A stretch of 64,000 nt of DNA from Hordeum vulgare subsp. vulgare (GCF_904849725.1 NC_058522.1:335921029-335985028), one strand, 5' to 3'; positions 1 through 11,599 are shown, counted from the stretch's first letter. The notes: generated by a model from the sequence alone, not told the origin. Numbers and translations are program-made.

Positions 1-475
1 TAACAATCATATCAAGATCACAAAGCATCGAGACTGACATGAGGTTAAAACCAAGGGATTCAACAAGCATCACTTTGTCCATATGCCTATCCTTGGAAAT
101 AGCTACTTTGCCAAGTCCCAATACCTTGCTTTTACCTTTATCAGCATATGTGATTTGCTTCAGAGGTGATGGAGTTAGTGGCATATTCATCAGTAGGCTT
201 TTATCACCAGTCATGTGATGTGTGTAGCCACTATCGAGAACCCACTCAGTATTTTTGGGTTTGTCATCCTGCAGATGAATTAGTACAGCTTACCATCTCA
301 TATGCTTCAAATTTGAAGAATATGATACTACTTTCATCATAACAGAAATGTAAGGACGTGTGAAATATTTCTATTTCATCAATCATTAGCTTGCGTCCTA
401 TCAAGCATTTCCTCAGGTCTCCAGTAAATTCTTCAGATGATGATTTTCATCTGGAGACCTGACCTGCAGAAGTGA
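1..475 (-). pseudogene. pol: Copia pol start: protease region (partial, cut by window edge)
   Basis: Read on the minus strand, about 292 down to 1 is open and encodes a Copia-type aspartic protease segment. The motif WVLDSGYTHHMTG lies at about 206-244; D-S-G is the catalytic triad of retroviral-type proteases, and the family usually has C or A where this copy has Y. The frame continues as a typical protease/pre-integrase linker and runs off the window. It is the same frame as the upstream gag, but it is separated from gag by the gag stop (476-478), a TGA at 413-415 and a TAA near 294. That part does not read through as it stands. The rest of pol (integrase, RT, RNase H) must lie left of the window if the element is complete. 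Confidence 0.8.
413..462 (-). other. 12-bp perfect inverted repeat between gag and pol
   Basis: TCAGGTCTCCAG (413-424) is followed 26 bases later by its reverse complement CTGGAGACCTGA (451-462). The hairpin sits just downstream of the gag stop in element orientation and contains the TGA at 413-415. No other role is visible. Confidence 0.6.
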
Positions 476-3022
476 TTAGTTTGATTTCTTCACCACCCAC
501 ATCTGAAGGGGTGGCAAAGCGTTCATCATCCTGCGAGCACCATATGAGAAAGGTGGCATTGAAGCTAATGCACTTCTCTTAATAGTAGGGGGGTTAAAGT
601 ACTCATATGAGTATGCAGAGAACTGGTTTGAGGATTTATGAACATAATGACTTGAAGAATAGAGCTCATAATCATATTCCTTGTAGTTTCCCTGCATGTT
701 AGACGCATAAGCACGGGTATGAGCATAGTTTTGACCAGTTGAGGATTTTGATCCTCTTGAAGACTTTGGTCCTCCTGAGGAATTTGATCTGGGGTTCAGA
801 TTCTTCAGAGGTGATGTCATGAGGACATTTACTTGAAGATTTTCAAGACAACTTTTGGGAACCCAGATTTTCCTCAGAGGAGGGCCATTCCTGCAGTTAG
901 TTCCAACATATCGAGCAAATACTTTACCAGATTGATCTTTGAACAGTTTATAGTTGGAATCAAATGACTCATCAGAGGAATAGGATAATTCACATGAGAA
1001 GCCAGTTAGATTAGATGGATCAAAAGGAGGCCCAGTAGCAGCAACCCATGAGGTTTTGGGATACTGCTCAGGTTTCCAATAAGATCCATCAGCATTCAAT
1101 TTCCTCTCAAAGGCAATTCCTTCTTTCCTCGGGTTCCTGTTCAAGATCTGCTTTTTGAGCACATCACAAAGGATTTGATGTCCTTTCAGGCTTTTGTACA
1201 TGCCTGTCAAGTACAATTCCTTCAACCCTGCATTTTCATCAGTGACATTTGTGTTTTCCTCAAGTGAGGAAATAGACACAACAGTTGCAGTTGAAGAATT
1301 TGTAGCAATGGTAGCATTTGAAGATTCTGGTGAAGAATTAGCAGTTTCACAATTAATGCATTTAAGACATGGAGGAATAAATTCAACTTGACTAGCGCTA
1401 ATCTGTTGAGCTAGTAATGAATCATTTTCCGTACGAAGATCATCATAAGACATCCTCAGCTTCTCAAGATCAAGCTTCCTTTGAAGAAATTCATAGGAAA
1501 GCTTCTCATGATCAGTGAGGAGTGTATCATAACGATCCTGAAGAATATCAAATCTAGACTGAAGATTTTTCATGTCATCAGCGAGGATTTGATTAAGATT
1601 CATTTCATCATTCAACAGATCATCACTTTTGTCTAGCAATTTTTGAAGCTTTTCCAGAGCAGTTTGTTGTTTAGTGGCAATGATGGCAAGTTTACTGTAA
1701 CTGGGTTTTTTGTGATCATCATGTTCACAATCACTTGAATCAGATGAGGAGGCATTATGTGATACCTTTGAACCTTTTGCCATGAAGCAATAGGTTGGAG
1801 CGAAGTCATCAGCATAGTCATCAGTATGGATGGTGCACTCATTTTCTTCAAGATTGAAGATTGACTTGCTGACGAAATTGGTTGCTAGTGCAAGACTAGC
1901 CTGTCCGGATTCTGAATCTTCTCGAGAGCCTTCTTCATCATCACATTCTTCTGATTCTGCCTTGGAATCCATTTCCTTGCCAATAAGTGCCCGAGCCTTT
2001 CTGAAGCTAGTCTTCTTGTGTGAGGAGGACTTTGAGGATGAGGATTTTGAAGATTTCTTCTTCTTCTTTGAGTCATCAGAACTGTCATCCTTGTATTTCT
2101 TCTTCTTTGATTCCTTTCCCCAGCGAGGACAATCAGCAATGTAATGGCCTGATTTCTTGCACTTGTGACAGGTCCGTTTCTTATAGTCCTCAGATGCAGA
2201 TTCTGATTTCCTCATGTCTCTTCTTGATGATTTACCGAACTGGCCTCGTCGTGTAAATCTCTGGAATTTCCTCACAAGCATTGCAAGTTCCTGACCAAAT
2301 TCTTCAGGGTCACAACTGCTGTCATCTGTGTCTTCTTCTTCAGATGAGGAAATTGCTCTTGCCTTCAGGGCGCGTGGTCTGGAATAGCTTTGTCCATATA
2401 GATCTCTCTTTTCTTCTAGCTGGAATTCATGAGTATTTAGCCTTTCAAGGATATCAGCAGGATCTAGCATCTTGTAGTCTGGTCTTTCTTGGATCATCAG
2501 AACTAAAGTGTCAAATGAAGAATCCAAAGATCTCAGCAGTTTCTTCACAACTTCGTGATCAGTGATGTCTCGAGCTCCCAGTGCTTGCAGTTCATTTGAT
2601 ATGTCAGTGAGGCGATCAAAGGTGTCTTGGCAGCTTTCATTTTCATGTCTCTTGAAGCGATTGAAGAGATTGCGAAGAATATCAACACGAGAGTTGCGTT
2701 GGGTTGATACTCCTTCATTTACCTTGCACAATCTCTCCCAGATCAGTGTTGCAGAGCCTAAGGCACTTACTCTTCCAAACTGGCCAGGGCTCAGATGACC
2801 ACAGATGATGTTCTACGCTTGAGAATCGAGTTGCTTAAATTTCTTCACATCAGCTGCAGTGAGACTAGCAGAAATGATGGGGACACCATTTTCCACAATA
2901 TACCAGAGATCATTGTCTATAGCTTGTAAATGCATTTGCATTTTGTTCTTCCAGAAGGGAAAATTCTTTCCCTCGTAGGTAGGACATGCTGCAGTCACTT
3001 TAAACATGCCTGCAGTCGACAT
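476..3022 (-). pseudogene. gag: Copia gag polyprotein, long form, with one in-frame stop
   Basis: The start MSTAGMFKVTAACPTYEGKN, just inside the PBS, opens a gag of the UBN2/retrotran_gag type. The frame is open for 69 codons, meets a single stop (TAG, 2813-2815), then continues in the same frame for 27 more codons into a 751-residue open stretch. That stretch has the gag helical core (DTFDRLTDISNELQALG), a CCHC zinc knuckle CHKCKKSGHYIADC at about 2120-2165, Ser/Lys-rich and acidic segments, and a long coiled-coil-like part (about residues 350-450, rich in L, K, D, E). A gag of about 850 residues with a large C-terminal extension is typical of the SIRE/Maximus-type Copia lineage; that assignment is tentative. 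The stop truncates the nucleocapsid product unless it is read through. Confidence 0.85.
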
Positions 3023-3075
3023 AACTAAAACTCTAGGTGGTTAAACCAAAATCACACAGAACAAGGGAGTACCTT

Positions 3076-3087
3076 GCTATGATACCA
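3076..3087 (-). other. Primer binding site, tRNA-iMet type
   Basis: On the minus strand the LTR end TTTCA is followed after two bases by TGGTATCATAGC. It matches the usual initiator-Met tRNA 3' complement TGGTATCAGAGC with one mismatch. It fixes the element's orientation and LTR edge. Confidence 0.85.
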
Positions 3088-3089
3088 AT

Positions 3090-4504
3090 TGAAAGTGCGT
3101 TATATCGACTAGAGGGGGGGTGAATAGGAGATTTTTAGAATTTCATCACTGAGGAAATTCCTTTTTAGGAAATTCCTCACTGATGACTAACTTACAGCGG
3201 AAACAGTTAAGGATCAGTTGTCCAATCGTTCACAACAGCAGTATTACAGAGTGAGGATTATAAAAATAGATTGCACAGCAAGCAGGCACGCAGAATACAG
3301 ATGATGATTAACTCAAGTGAAGAATTTGAGGTTGAGGAAATTCAGAGAAAGTCTTTAGCAAATTCTTCAAACAGTTACAGTGGAAGTCATCAACACATAA
3401 TACAGAGAATGTAAAGAGTTGAGGAATTAGAACCCGATTCTTGTTGAAGACTCTTGTTGATGACCTAGTTCCAACTGTTGTGACAGTTGTACATCTGGTT
3501 TGGAGCGGCTTGGTATTGAAACCAAAGGACACCCAGTCCCGGGACACACAGTCCCTACCGTATTCTCCTTGAGCTAAGGACACACAGTCCTCGCCCAACA
3601 CTCGTGGTAAGTCTTCAGGGCAGACTTCCAAACCCTCACAAACTCGGTCACCCGGCGATCCACAATTGACTGCTGGATTGCTCTAGACCATGATGCCTAA
3701 CCGTCTGGAGGATGCACAGTCCTCAAAGGTAAAAGGCTTCAGTCCCACACAGGAAGAACTTCTTCAGTGATGCTCAATCACTAGGTTTGGTTTGTGGTTT
3801 CGGTGGGTGGTGTATTTCCTCACTGATGATTTACTCTCGAAAGCTCTGAGGAATTTGGGTTGCTCTTATGACAAGTGTCAGTTTCTAATGGAGCAGTCAA
3901 CCAGCTAGTGGTTGTGGGGGGCGGCTATTTATAGCCTGGGAGCATCCCGACATGATTTGACATTAATGCCCTTAAATAATATGACCGTTGGAGTGGATAA
4001 GACCAGTGACTTGGCGTGGCTATCGAAACGGTCGGGACCCTCAACTGTGAGAGTCCTCATGTCACTCATATTCCTCACTTGAGGCTTTTGGTAGGATTTG
4101 GCTTGGGTTGAGCATCATGAGGAAATCCATTCCATAGTGTTACTTTGACCCCCTTTAACAGTACGGTGTTCCTATTCATCAAATGCGAAGAAAGTAAAAC
4201 GAAAACGTAAATCTTCACGCTTCAATTTCTTCAGAACGATTTTCTTCAGGAACCACTGATCTTCTCAATATCAATATCTTCATGAGGAATATCAATTTCA
4301 TCGCAAATTCTTCGCGATTCATTTCTTCAGCTTCAGACCAATTTCTTCAACTGAAGACATATATTTTTAGGGGTCGATATTCTTCAAATATCTCAAACTC
4401 CTCAATGACTTATAGATCCTGTGTACACTTATAAACACATTAGATACTTAACCTATAAGTCTTCAAACCACCAAAATCACTAAGGGGCACTAGATGCACT
4501 TACA
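3090..4504 (-). repeat. 5' LTR of the Copia element (complete, ~1.4 kb)
   Basis: On the minus strand it begins TGTAAGTGCATCTAGTGCCC and ends CGCACTTTCA directly before the PBS, so it has TG...CA ends. The interior is rich in GAAGAAAT and CCTCA-type words. Open frames inside it (for example 3308-3631) are LTR sequence, not genes. The other LTR lies outside the window, so the TSD cannot be tested. Confidence 0.8.
3925..3933 (-). promoter_or_regulatory. TATA box in the Copia LTR
   Basis: The minus strand reads GGCTATAAATAGCC in a GC-rich setting, a strong TATAAATAG-type box inside the LTR. It is the likely element promoter; transcription would run toward lower coordinates. Confidence 0.6.
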
Positions 4505-5044
4505 CTCACTTATGCCGCCGTGGCTTCACTTCAACTGGATGGAGACAGCCAACATGAAACTTGGGTATTTAACTTGCGACATCTACAACCAAGCATATGT
4601 GTGCCATAGATGGGAAGTACTTGTCACAAGCTACATATGAGCCGGGGCATGTGCCAACGATCTCCAAGGATTTCTACAAGGCTACCGAGGAGACAACAGA
4701 GGAGAGAAAGAAAGAAAAAATACAAAAGAAGATCATGTGGTGTTGGAGCTACATTAGATTTGATCGCAAGACCTCCTGGATTGGTGCTTGCACGCTTGCC
4801 CGCTGGGCTAGATGTGCGATCATACCAACACCAGCTTCCCCATTCCATCCCATCGAAAATAAATCAGGTGCTATCTTTTCCATCCATTTTGGTACATATT
4901 GTTTATTCAAAGAGAATTACTCTGTACTGCAATGTATTTTACGTAGGGCAATTTTTCATTATAAAGAGGCACAATACCGCGGAGATGGAGGCGTGCCAAC
5001 ATCAGTTTGGATCGGCGTTCTTTCGTGTCGCACCAAGACGGGGT
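4505..5044 (+). other. Unassigned transposon flank with an open frame (4597-5184)
   Basis: This stretch lies between the Copia LTR and the tandem repeats. An open frame from 4597 encodes about 195 residues with a charged centre (KATEETTEERKKEKIQKK) followed by a Trp/Cys-rich part, and its C-terminus is the 15-residue repeat described next. I recognise no domain. It may be an accessory frame or degraded end of the Gypsy-like element whose 3' end is at 8911. Chance openness is possible because a second frame is also open here. Confidence 0.3.
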
Positions 5045-5212
5045 ACAATGACGCGGTCAATACTTACGTCCGTGCAACCAAGGCGGTTTACAATGAGGCA
5101 ACCAACTCTTACATCCGCGCGACCAAGGCCACTTACAATATCACGGACAACTCTCACGTCCGCATGATCAAAGGCGGTTTATAATGTCGCGGCCGATTCT
5201 CGAGTCCATGCC
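5045..5212 (+). repeat. 45-bp tandem repeat, ~3.7 copies
   Basis: Units start ACAATG... at 5045, 5090 and 5135, with a degenerate fourth at about 5181. In the + frame of the 4597-5184 ORF each gives 15 residues of the form YNxAxNxYxRATKAx. The last unit breaks the frame. Confidence 0.75.
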
Positions 5213-5243
5213 AAAACGCCAGACAACTCTCGCATTCAAGCCG

Positions 5244-5450
5244 CCGCCCTCACGGCCCGATTTATATCAACATGCCGGTGCAGTGCTCGCCTGTACGAGT
5301 CGCCCAACAGAAGGACGCAAGCCACCGCCCTCACGGCCCGGATTATATCAACGTGCCGGTGCAGTGCTCGCCTCTACGAGCCGCCCAACAGAAGGACCTA
5401 AGTCGCCACCCTCACGGTCCGGACAACGTCAACTTGCTGGTGCAGTGGCT
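5244..5450 (+). repeat. 81-bp tandem repeat, ~2.6 copies
   Basis: Units begin at CCGCCCTCACGGCCC (5244), 5325 and 5406, exactly 81 bp apart. Because 81 is a multiple of 3, frames stay open through the array; I take these frames as incidental. Confidence 0.8.
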
Positions 5451-5651
5451 TTATATCTCGGAGATGGAGCGAGTACCAGTATCTTTTCTCTGCCGGTTTA
5501 TGCCACAATCAAGTATGGAGACTTTCAAGCCGCCTCTTTGAGCCCACTTAAGACTCGGGGACTATATGGACATGGCTCGGCAGGCTCAACTGGGACGAAT
5601 ATTTCAAGAACCCCGGGTCATTACAGAAAAATTAAGCTGGTCTAAATACTT

Positions 5652-6830
5652 GAGCTTTTGATAGAAAAGTCTATCTAGGGTGGCGCTTGAGCTTTCTGAC
5701 TCGCCCCATCCTGTCGCGACCTTATGAGCCGACGAAATCATCTGCATTTTAGGGTGTGTGCTCGAGCTTTCTGACTCGCCTCATCCTATCGCGACCTTAT
5801 GAGCCGATGAAACCTGCATTTTAGGGTGTGTGCACGAGCTTTCGGACTCGCCTCATCCTGTCGCGACCTTATGAGCCGACGAAACCTGCATTTTAGGGTG
5901 TGTGCTCGAGCTTTCTGACTCGCCTCATCCTGTCACGACCTTATGAGCCGACGAAACCAACATTTTAGGGTGTGTGCTCGAGCTTCCTGACTCGCCTCAT
6001 CCTGTCGCGACCTTATGAGCCGACGAAACCTGCATTTTAGGGTGTGTGCTCGAGCTTTCTGACTCGCCTCATCCTGTCGCGACCTTATGAGCCGACGAAA
6101 CCTGCATTTTAGGGTGTGTGCTCGAGCTTTCTCACTCGCCTCATCCTGTCGCGACCTTATGAGCCGACGAAACCTGCATTTTAGGGTGTGTGCTCGAGCT
6201 TTCTGACTCGCCTCATCCTGTCGCGACCTTATGAGCCGACGAAACCTGCATTTTAGGGTGTGTGCTCGAGCTTTCTGACTCGCCTCATCCTCTCGCGACC
6301 TTATGAGCCGACGAAACCTGCATTTTAGGGTGTGTGCTCGAGCTTTCTGACTCGCCCCATCCTGTCGCGACCTTATGAGCCGACGAAATCATCTGCATTT
6401 TAGGGTGTGTGCTCGAGCTTTCTGACTCGCCTCATCCTGTCGCGACCTTATGAGCCGACGAAACCATCATCTTAGGGTGGCGCTTGAGCTTTCTGACTCG
6501 CCCCATCCTGTCGCGACCTTATGAGCCGACGAAACCATCATCTTAGGGTGGCGCTTGAGCTTTCTGACTCGCCCCATCCTATCGCGACCTTATGAGCCGA
6601 CGAAACCATCATCTTAGGGTGGCGCTTGAGCTTTCTGACTCGCCCCATCATGTCGCGACCTTATGAGCCGACGAAATCATTATCTTGGGTGGTGCTTGAG
6701 CTTTCTGACTCGCCCTATCCTGTCGCGACCTTATGAGCCGACGAAATCATTATCTTGGGTGGCGCTTGAGCTTTTTGACTCGCCCTATCCTTTCGCAACC
6801 TTATGAGCCGACGAAATTGCTATTTTTTAC
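5652..6830 (+). repeat. 72-bp tandem array, ~16 copies
   Basis: The core GAGCTTTCTGACTCGCC is followed by ATCCTGTCGCGACCTTATGA and GCCGACGAAA, then a variable spacer. The period is 72 bp in the centre (for example 5816 to 5888). Spacers fall into two groups: CCTGCATTTTAGGGTGTGTG in the middle units and ATCATCTTAGGGTGGCGCTTG in the right-hand units. This suggests two rounds of local expansion. The array is non-coding with stops in all frames of most units. A degenerate tail continues to about 6885. Confidence 0.9.
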
Positions 6831-8366
6831 CTTCCTGGCACTGCCACAAGGTTTTTCAGGCTTTTTGCTGACTCGCCTCAAAATATTTTGGGCCGATTGC
6901 TACTTATTATCACCCATTACTCACTGAGGTGCTAGCCACCGTGACTCACTTTGCCGGCTTATTTGAAATAGCTTGATGACATACTTATCATATCATATAC
7001 ATGCATCATATTGCATTGCATCATACATCATACATACATATCATGCCGGTCTTCAAACCGGGTCAAAGCATAAATTCTTGCAGGTGCAAATAAATCTTTG
7101 AATAGCCAATTTGGTTGGATTTTTATCATGGTTTATCATAACCAATGTTAAATGATTGGGGTTTTTTTAAAGCCAGCTCGGAAGAATTGATTATTGTCAA
7201 AGAGCCGCCCTATCACATATAATGTGGAGTCATCTAATTGACCGGCCCTTGGATCTCTTCAACTTGTGTTCTGTAGTAAACTACAACACTTATGGATTTC
7301 TCCGACATATGGATTTCTTAAGAATATATTTGCCGGGTTAAATTGCAACCACGGTCAAGGATTTCGTTTATCACAAAGGCATCATCATCTCACAGAGTGG
7401 ATATGATTTTATTCTACAATGGAAGGAATAGCCCCGAGTCGCTGCAGGCACACAACCCGACACTTGGGGGCTACATTATTCAAATCAAGATTACATCAAA
7501 GTATGAAAGTCCCATGTCGTTGCAAGCATACACCATGACACTTGGGGGCTAATGCAATCCGCTTTTCAAATCATCACATCATCAATAGACCCGGCTACCT
7601 CAAGGAGATAAGCCGACCTTGGAAGGCTACATACCGCTCTTTATTCAAGAGAAGAACATGGAAGTCCCGAGTCGCCGCAAGCAATCGACCCGTCACTTGG
7701 GGGTTACACTATTCAGATCATAATTTCTAAAGTCCCAGGTTGCTGCAGGAAAGACAACCCGGCCCTTGGGGGCTACAGCACTAAGTTGTTTCATAGATCA
7801 TGAGATTCAAATTGAAGACCCGGCACATCGAACACTGATGACCCGGCCCTTGGGGGCTACAGATAATATGGATATATCAAAAAAATTGAAGAGCACATTT
7901 CATTCTGTCATGGAGGTGAAGTATTGGGAGAGCGGTTTAGCATATTTTTATCTAGTTGAAGCACTGAAAGACCGTCTCAACATCACACGGATTTGTCAAT
8001 TGGAGTTCAGTTGTATGACGGGGCACTACTAATAATGATGACCCGTCATTGTCAATCATGACCCGCCATTGTCAATCATAACCCGCCGAAGCAAGAGAAG
8101 CTAGTTCAACATTGTGTGGATTTCTTATTTCCCAAATTTTCATCAAGCCAAAGCATTGGAGGCCGATTCAATGGCATATGTATTTTATTACAAAGGACAC
8201 GTACCAACAAGATGATTGTGAAGACGGCTCGAAGAAACCCGGATTTTTCAAGGAGCCACTTCAGTAAATCAAGCCGGCGAGAGGAGCAAGCCGGTCCCTT
8301 AACTTATTTATTATTCTTATTTCGGGAGCTTACCATGAATAAATTCAAGCTAACCTTGGGGGCTAA
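6831..8366 (+). mobile_element. Gypsy-like element, 3' internal non-coding region
   Basis: No gene is visible. The stretch includes a CAT/CATA-rich patch (6985-7045). The word CTTGGGGGCTA, or a one-base variant, recurs at 7463, 7541, 7696, 7765, 7849 and 8355. Most copies follow a phrase like GTCGCTGCAAGC...ACCCGGCAC. The last copy directly precedes the LTR at 8367 and is the expected polypurine tract. That fixes + orientation for this element. The protein-coding part is absent from the window. Confidence 0.6.
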
Positions 8367-8911
8367 TGTCGGGGATATACCCCGCGGTGTAACCCGGCTT
8401 GGAGTATGACCCGCCAAAGGACTTGGCGATTCACCGGCGACTCAGCAGTGACCTGGCGGGCGACTCATACTTGTCCCCACAGGCGACTTAGATAAATGAC
8501 GAAGGCCCAAGGCCCGGCATACACCCTGGAATAAGGCGGCTCATAGAGAGGCCAGGAGGGCCGACTCACAAGAGAAGGCCCAAGAAGAGGAAAGACTCCC
8601 ACAAGAAGGAAACAAGACCCGGATTAGGATTCAAGAGAGACTAGTCCTATTCCTACTCCTAGTAGGACTCTACATGTAAACCTACCCCTTCCACCTATAT
8701 AAGGAGGGGTAAGGCGCCCCAAGAGGGAGAAGAGGGACAACTTAGGTCTAGACAAGACAAATCATGAGATAGATAGATTAGCCACCCACGAGATTAAAGG
8801 TGGCGAGTCTGCACCCTTGTAATTGAGATCATCATCTTCATCAATGAAGCACAAGAAGGACGTAGGCTTTTACCTCCATCGGAGGGGCCGAACCTGGGTA
8901 AACTCGCGTCT
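8367..8911 (+). repeat. Gypsy-type 3' LTR, truncated at its 3' end
   Basis: It starts TGTCGGGGATATACCCCGCG straight after the purine tract at 8355-8366. It has a TATA box at 8696-8702 (ACCTATATAAGGAGGGG) and a late region ending AACCTGGGTAAACTCGCG, typical of Triticeae Gypsy LTRs. At about 8911-8914 the sequence switches to the interior of a BARE-type LTR, so the LTR 3' end is missing. The family name is left open. Confidence 0.75.
8696..8702 (+). promoter_or_regulatory. TATA box of the Gypsy LTR
   Basis: TATATAA within CACCTATATAAGGAGGGGTA, in the usual U3/R position of this kind of LTR. Confidence 0.55.
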
Positions 8912-9432
8912 CTCAAGGCAGGTCCCTCCCCCTCCCTCCTATATATACTGAGGTATTAGGGCTGATTTGAGACAACTTTGCCACGGCAGCCCGACCACAT
9001 ACCTCCACGGTTTTCCTCTAGATCGTATTTCTGCGGAGCTCGGGCGGAGCCCTGCTGATATAGATCACCACCAACCTCTGGAGCGCCATCACGCTGCCGG
9101 AGAACTCATCTACCTCTCCGTCTCTCTTGCTGGATCAAAAAGGCCGAGATCATCGTCGAGCTGTACATGTGCTGAACGCGGAGGTGTTGTCCGTTCGGCA
9201 CTAGATCGGAGCGGATCGTGGGACGGATCGCGGGACGGTTCGTGGGACAGTTTGCTGGGCGGATCGAGGGACGTGAGGACGTTCCACTACATCAACCGCG
9301 TTTCTTAACGCTTCCTGCTGTGCGATCTACAAGGGTACGTAGATCCAAATCTCCTCTTGTAGATGGACATCACCATGATAGGTCTTCGTGCGCGTAGGAA
9401 ATTTTTTGTTTCCCATGCGACGTTCCCCATCA
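8912..9432 (+). repeat. BARE-like element D: 5' LTR, only the last ~520 bp
   Basis: From CAAGGCAGGTCCC it follows the 3' third of the BARE/Angela LTR: TATA-like CTATATATACTGAGG, then GGGCTGATTTGAGAC, the CGGAGCTCGGGCGGAGCC block, and the end GACGTTCCCCATCA (canonical end CCCCAACA). About 1.3 kb of its 5' part is lost at the joint with the Gypsy LTR. The open frame 8967-9308 is LTR sequence. Confidence 0.85.
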
Positions 9433-11599
9433 GTGGCATCATGAGCAAGGTTCATGCGTAGACGTCATCTCGAGTAGAACACAAAAGTTTTTGTGGGCGG
9501 TGATGTGCGATTTGCTGCCCTCCTTAGTCTTTTCTTGATTCCGTGGTATTGTTGGATCGAAGCGGCTCGGACCGACATTACTCGTACGCTTACGAGAGAC
9601 TGGTTTCATCGCTACGAGCAACCCCGTTGATTAAAGATGACTGGTGAGTGTCGGTTTCTCCAACTTTAGTTGAATCGAATTTGACCAAGGAGGTCCTTGT
9701 AGAGAGGTTAAATAGCAATTCATACATCTCCGTTGTGGTGTTTGCGTAAGTAAGATGCGATCCTACTAGATACCCATGTTCACCACGTAAAACATGCAAC
9801 AACAATTAGAGGACGTCTAACTTGTTTTTGCAGGGTATGCTTGTGATGTGATATGGCCGACGATGTGATGTGATATATTGGATGTATGAGATGATCATGT
9901 TGTAATAGTTACTATCGACTTGCACGTCGATGGTACGACAACCGGCAGGAGGCATAGGGTTGTCTTTAAACTAATGTTTGTGCTTGCAGATGTGTTTATT
10001 ATATTGCTAGGATGTAGCTTTAGTAGTAATAGCATGAGTAGCACGACAACCCCAATGGCGACACGTTGATGGAGATCATGGTGTGGCACCGGTGACAAGA
10101 AGATCGTGCCGGTGCTTTGGTGATGGAGATCAAGAAGCACATGATGATGGCCATATCATGTCACTTATGAATTGCATGTGATGTTAATCCTTTTATGCAC
10201 CTTATTTTTCTTAGAACGCCGGTAGCATTATGAGGTGATCTCTCACTAAAATTTCAAGACAAAATTGTGTTCTCCCCGACTGTGCACCGTTGCTACAGTT
10301 CGTCATTTCGAGACACCACGTGATGACCGGGTGTGATAGACTCAACGTTCACATACAACGGGTGCAAAACAGTTGCACACGTGGAACACTCGGGTTAAAC
10401 TTGACGAGCCTAGCATGTGCAGACATGGCCTTGGAACACAAGAGACCGAAAGGTCGAGCATTAATCATATAGTTGATATGATTAGCATAGAGATGCTTAC
10501 CACTGAAACTATTCTCGACTCACGTGATGATCGGACTTGAGATAGTGAATTTGGATCATGTACCACTCAAATGACTAGAGAGATGTACTTTTTGAGTGGG
10601 AGCTCTTAAGTAATATGATTAATTGAACTAATTATCATGAACATAGTCTAATGGTTTTTTGCGAATTTAGATGTCGCTTGCGCTATAGCTCTAGTGTTTT
10701 TATATGTTCCTAGAGAAAATTTAGTTGAAAGTTCATAGTAGCAACTTTGCGGACTTAGTACGTAAAACTGAGGATTGTCCTCATTGCTGCGCAGAAGGCT
10801 TATGTCCTTAGTGCACCACTCGATGTGCTGCACCTTGAGCATCGTCTGTGGATGTTGCAAATATCTGACATACACGTGTTTGATGACTACGTGATAGTTC
10901 AGGGCGCAATACTTAATGGCTTAGAAGCAAGGCGCCGAAGACGTTTTGAAAACGTCGCACAACATAAGAGATGTTCAAAGAGATGAAATTGAGATTTCAT
11001 GCTCGTGCCCTTGTTGAGAGATATAAGACCTACGACAAGATTCTTTGCCTACAAAGTAAAGGAGAAAAGCTCAAAATCGTTGAGCATGTTCTCATATTGT
11101 CTGAGTACAACAATCGCTTGAATCAAGTGGGAGTTAATCTTCCAAATGAGATAGTGATGGTTCTCCAAAGTCACTGCCACTAAGCTGCTAGAGCTTTGTG
11201 ATGAACTATAAACATATCAAGGATAGATACAATGATCCTTGAGCGATTCACGATGTTTGACACTGCGAAAGTAGAAATTGACAAGGAGCATCAATACTTG
11301 ATGGTTAGTAAAACCACTAAGATTCAAGAAAGGCAAGGGCTAGAAGGGATACTTGGTGAAACGGCAAAACAGTTGCTGCACTAATGAAGAGACCCAAGAT
11401 TAAACCCAAACCCGAGACTAAGTGCTTCTGTTATGAGGGGAACGGTCACTGAGGCGGAGCTACCCTAGATGCTTGGTAGATAAGAAGGCTGGCGAAGTCA
11501 ACAGAAGTATATTTGATATACATGATGTTGATGTGTACTTTACTAGTACTTCTAGTAGCGCGAGGGTATTGGATACCGGTTCGGTTACTAGGTGATTAG
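9433..11599 (+). pseudogene. gag: BARE-like element D: leader and degenerate gag
   Basis: GTGGCATCATGAGC at 9433 is the BARE primer-binding position. A ~1.2-kb leader follows, colinear with the leaders of A, B and C. The gag reading is wrecked. The place of the normal start (near 10660) has no equivalent frame, and only islands such as 10971-11183 (LSEYNNRLNQVGVNLPNEIV, the gag alpha-helical core) remain readable. The zinc knuckle at about 11425-11460 carries a TGA (11450-11452) where the intact element has the Trp of GHW. Element B has the same TGA and many of the same lesions. The protease start DTGSVTR is reached at about 11570, and then the Helitron interrupts. Confidence 0.8.

Noticed and set aside
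3308..3631. Minus-strand 107-residue frame
   Set aside because: It lies wholly in the Copia LTR; no domain.
5652..6830. Possible CRISPR-like array
   Set aside because: Direct tandem repeats of 72 bp with near-identical spacers in a plant retrotransposon; no unique spacers and no cas genes.
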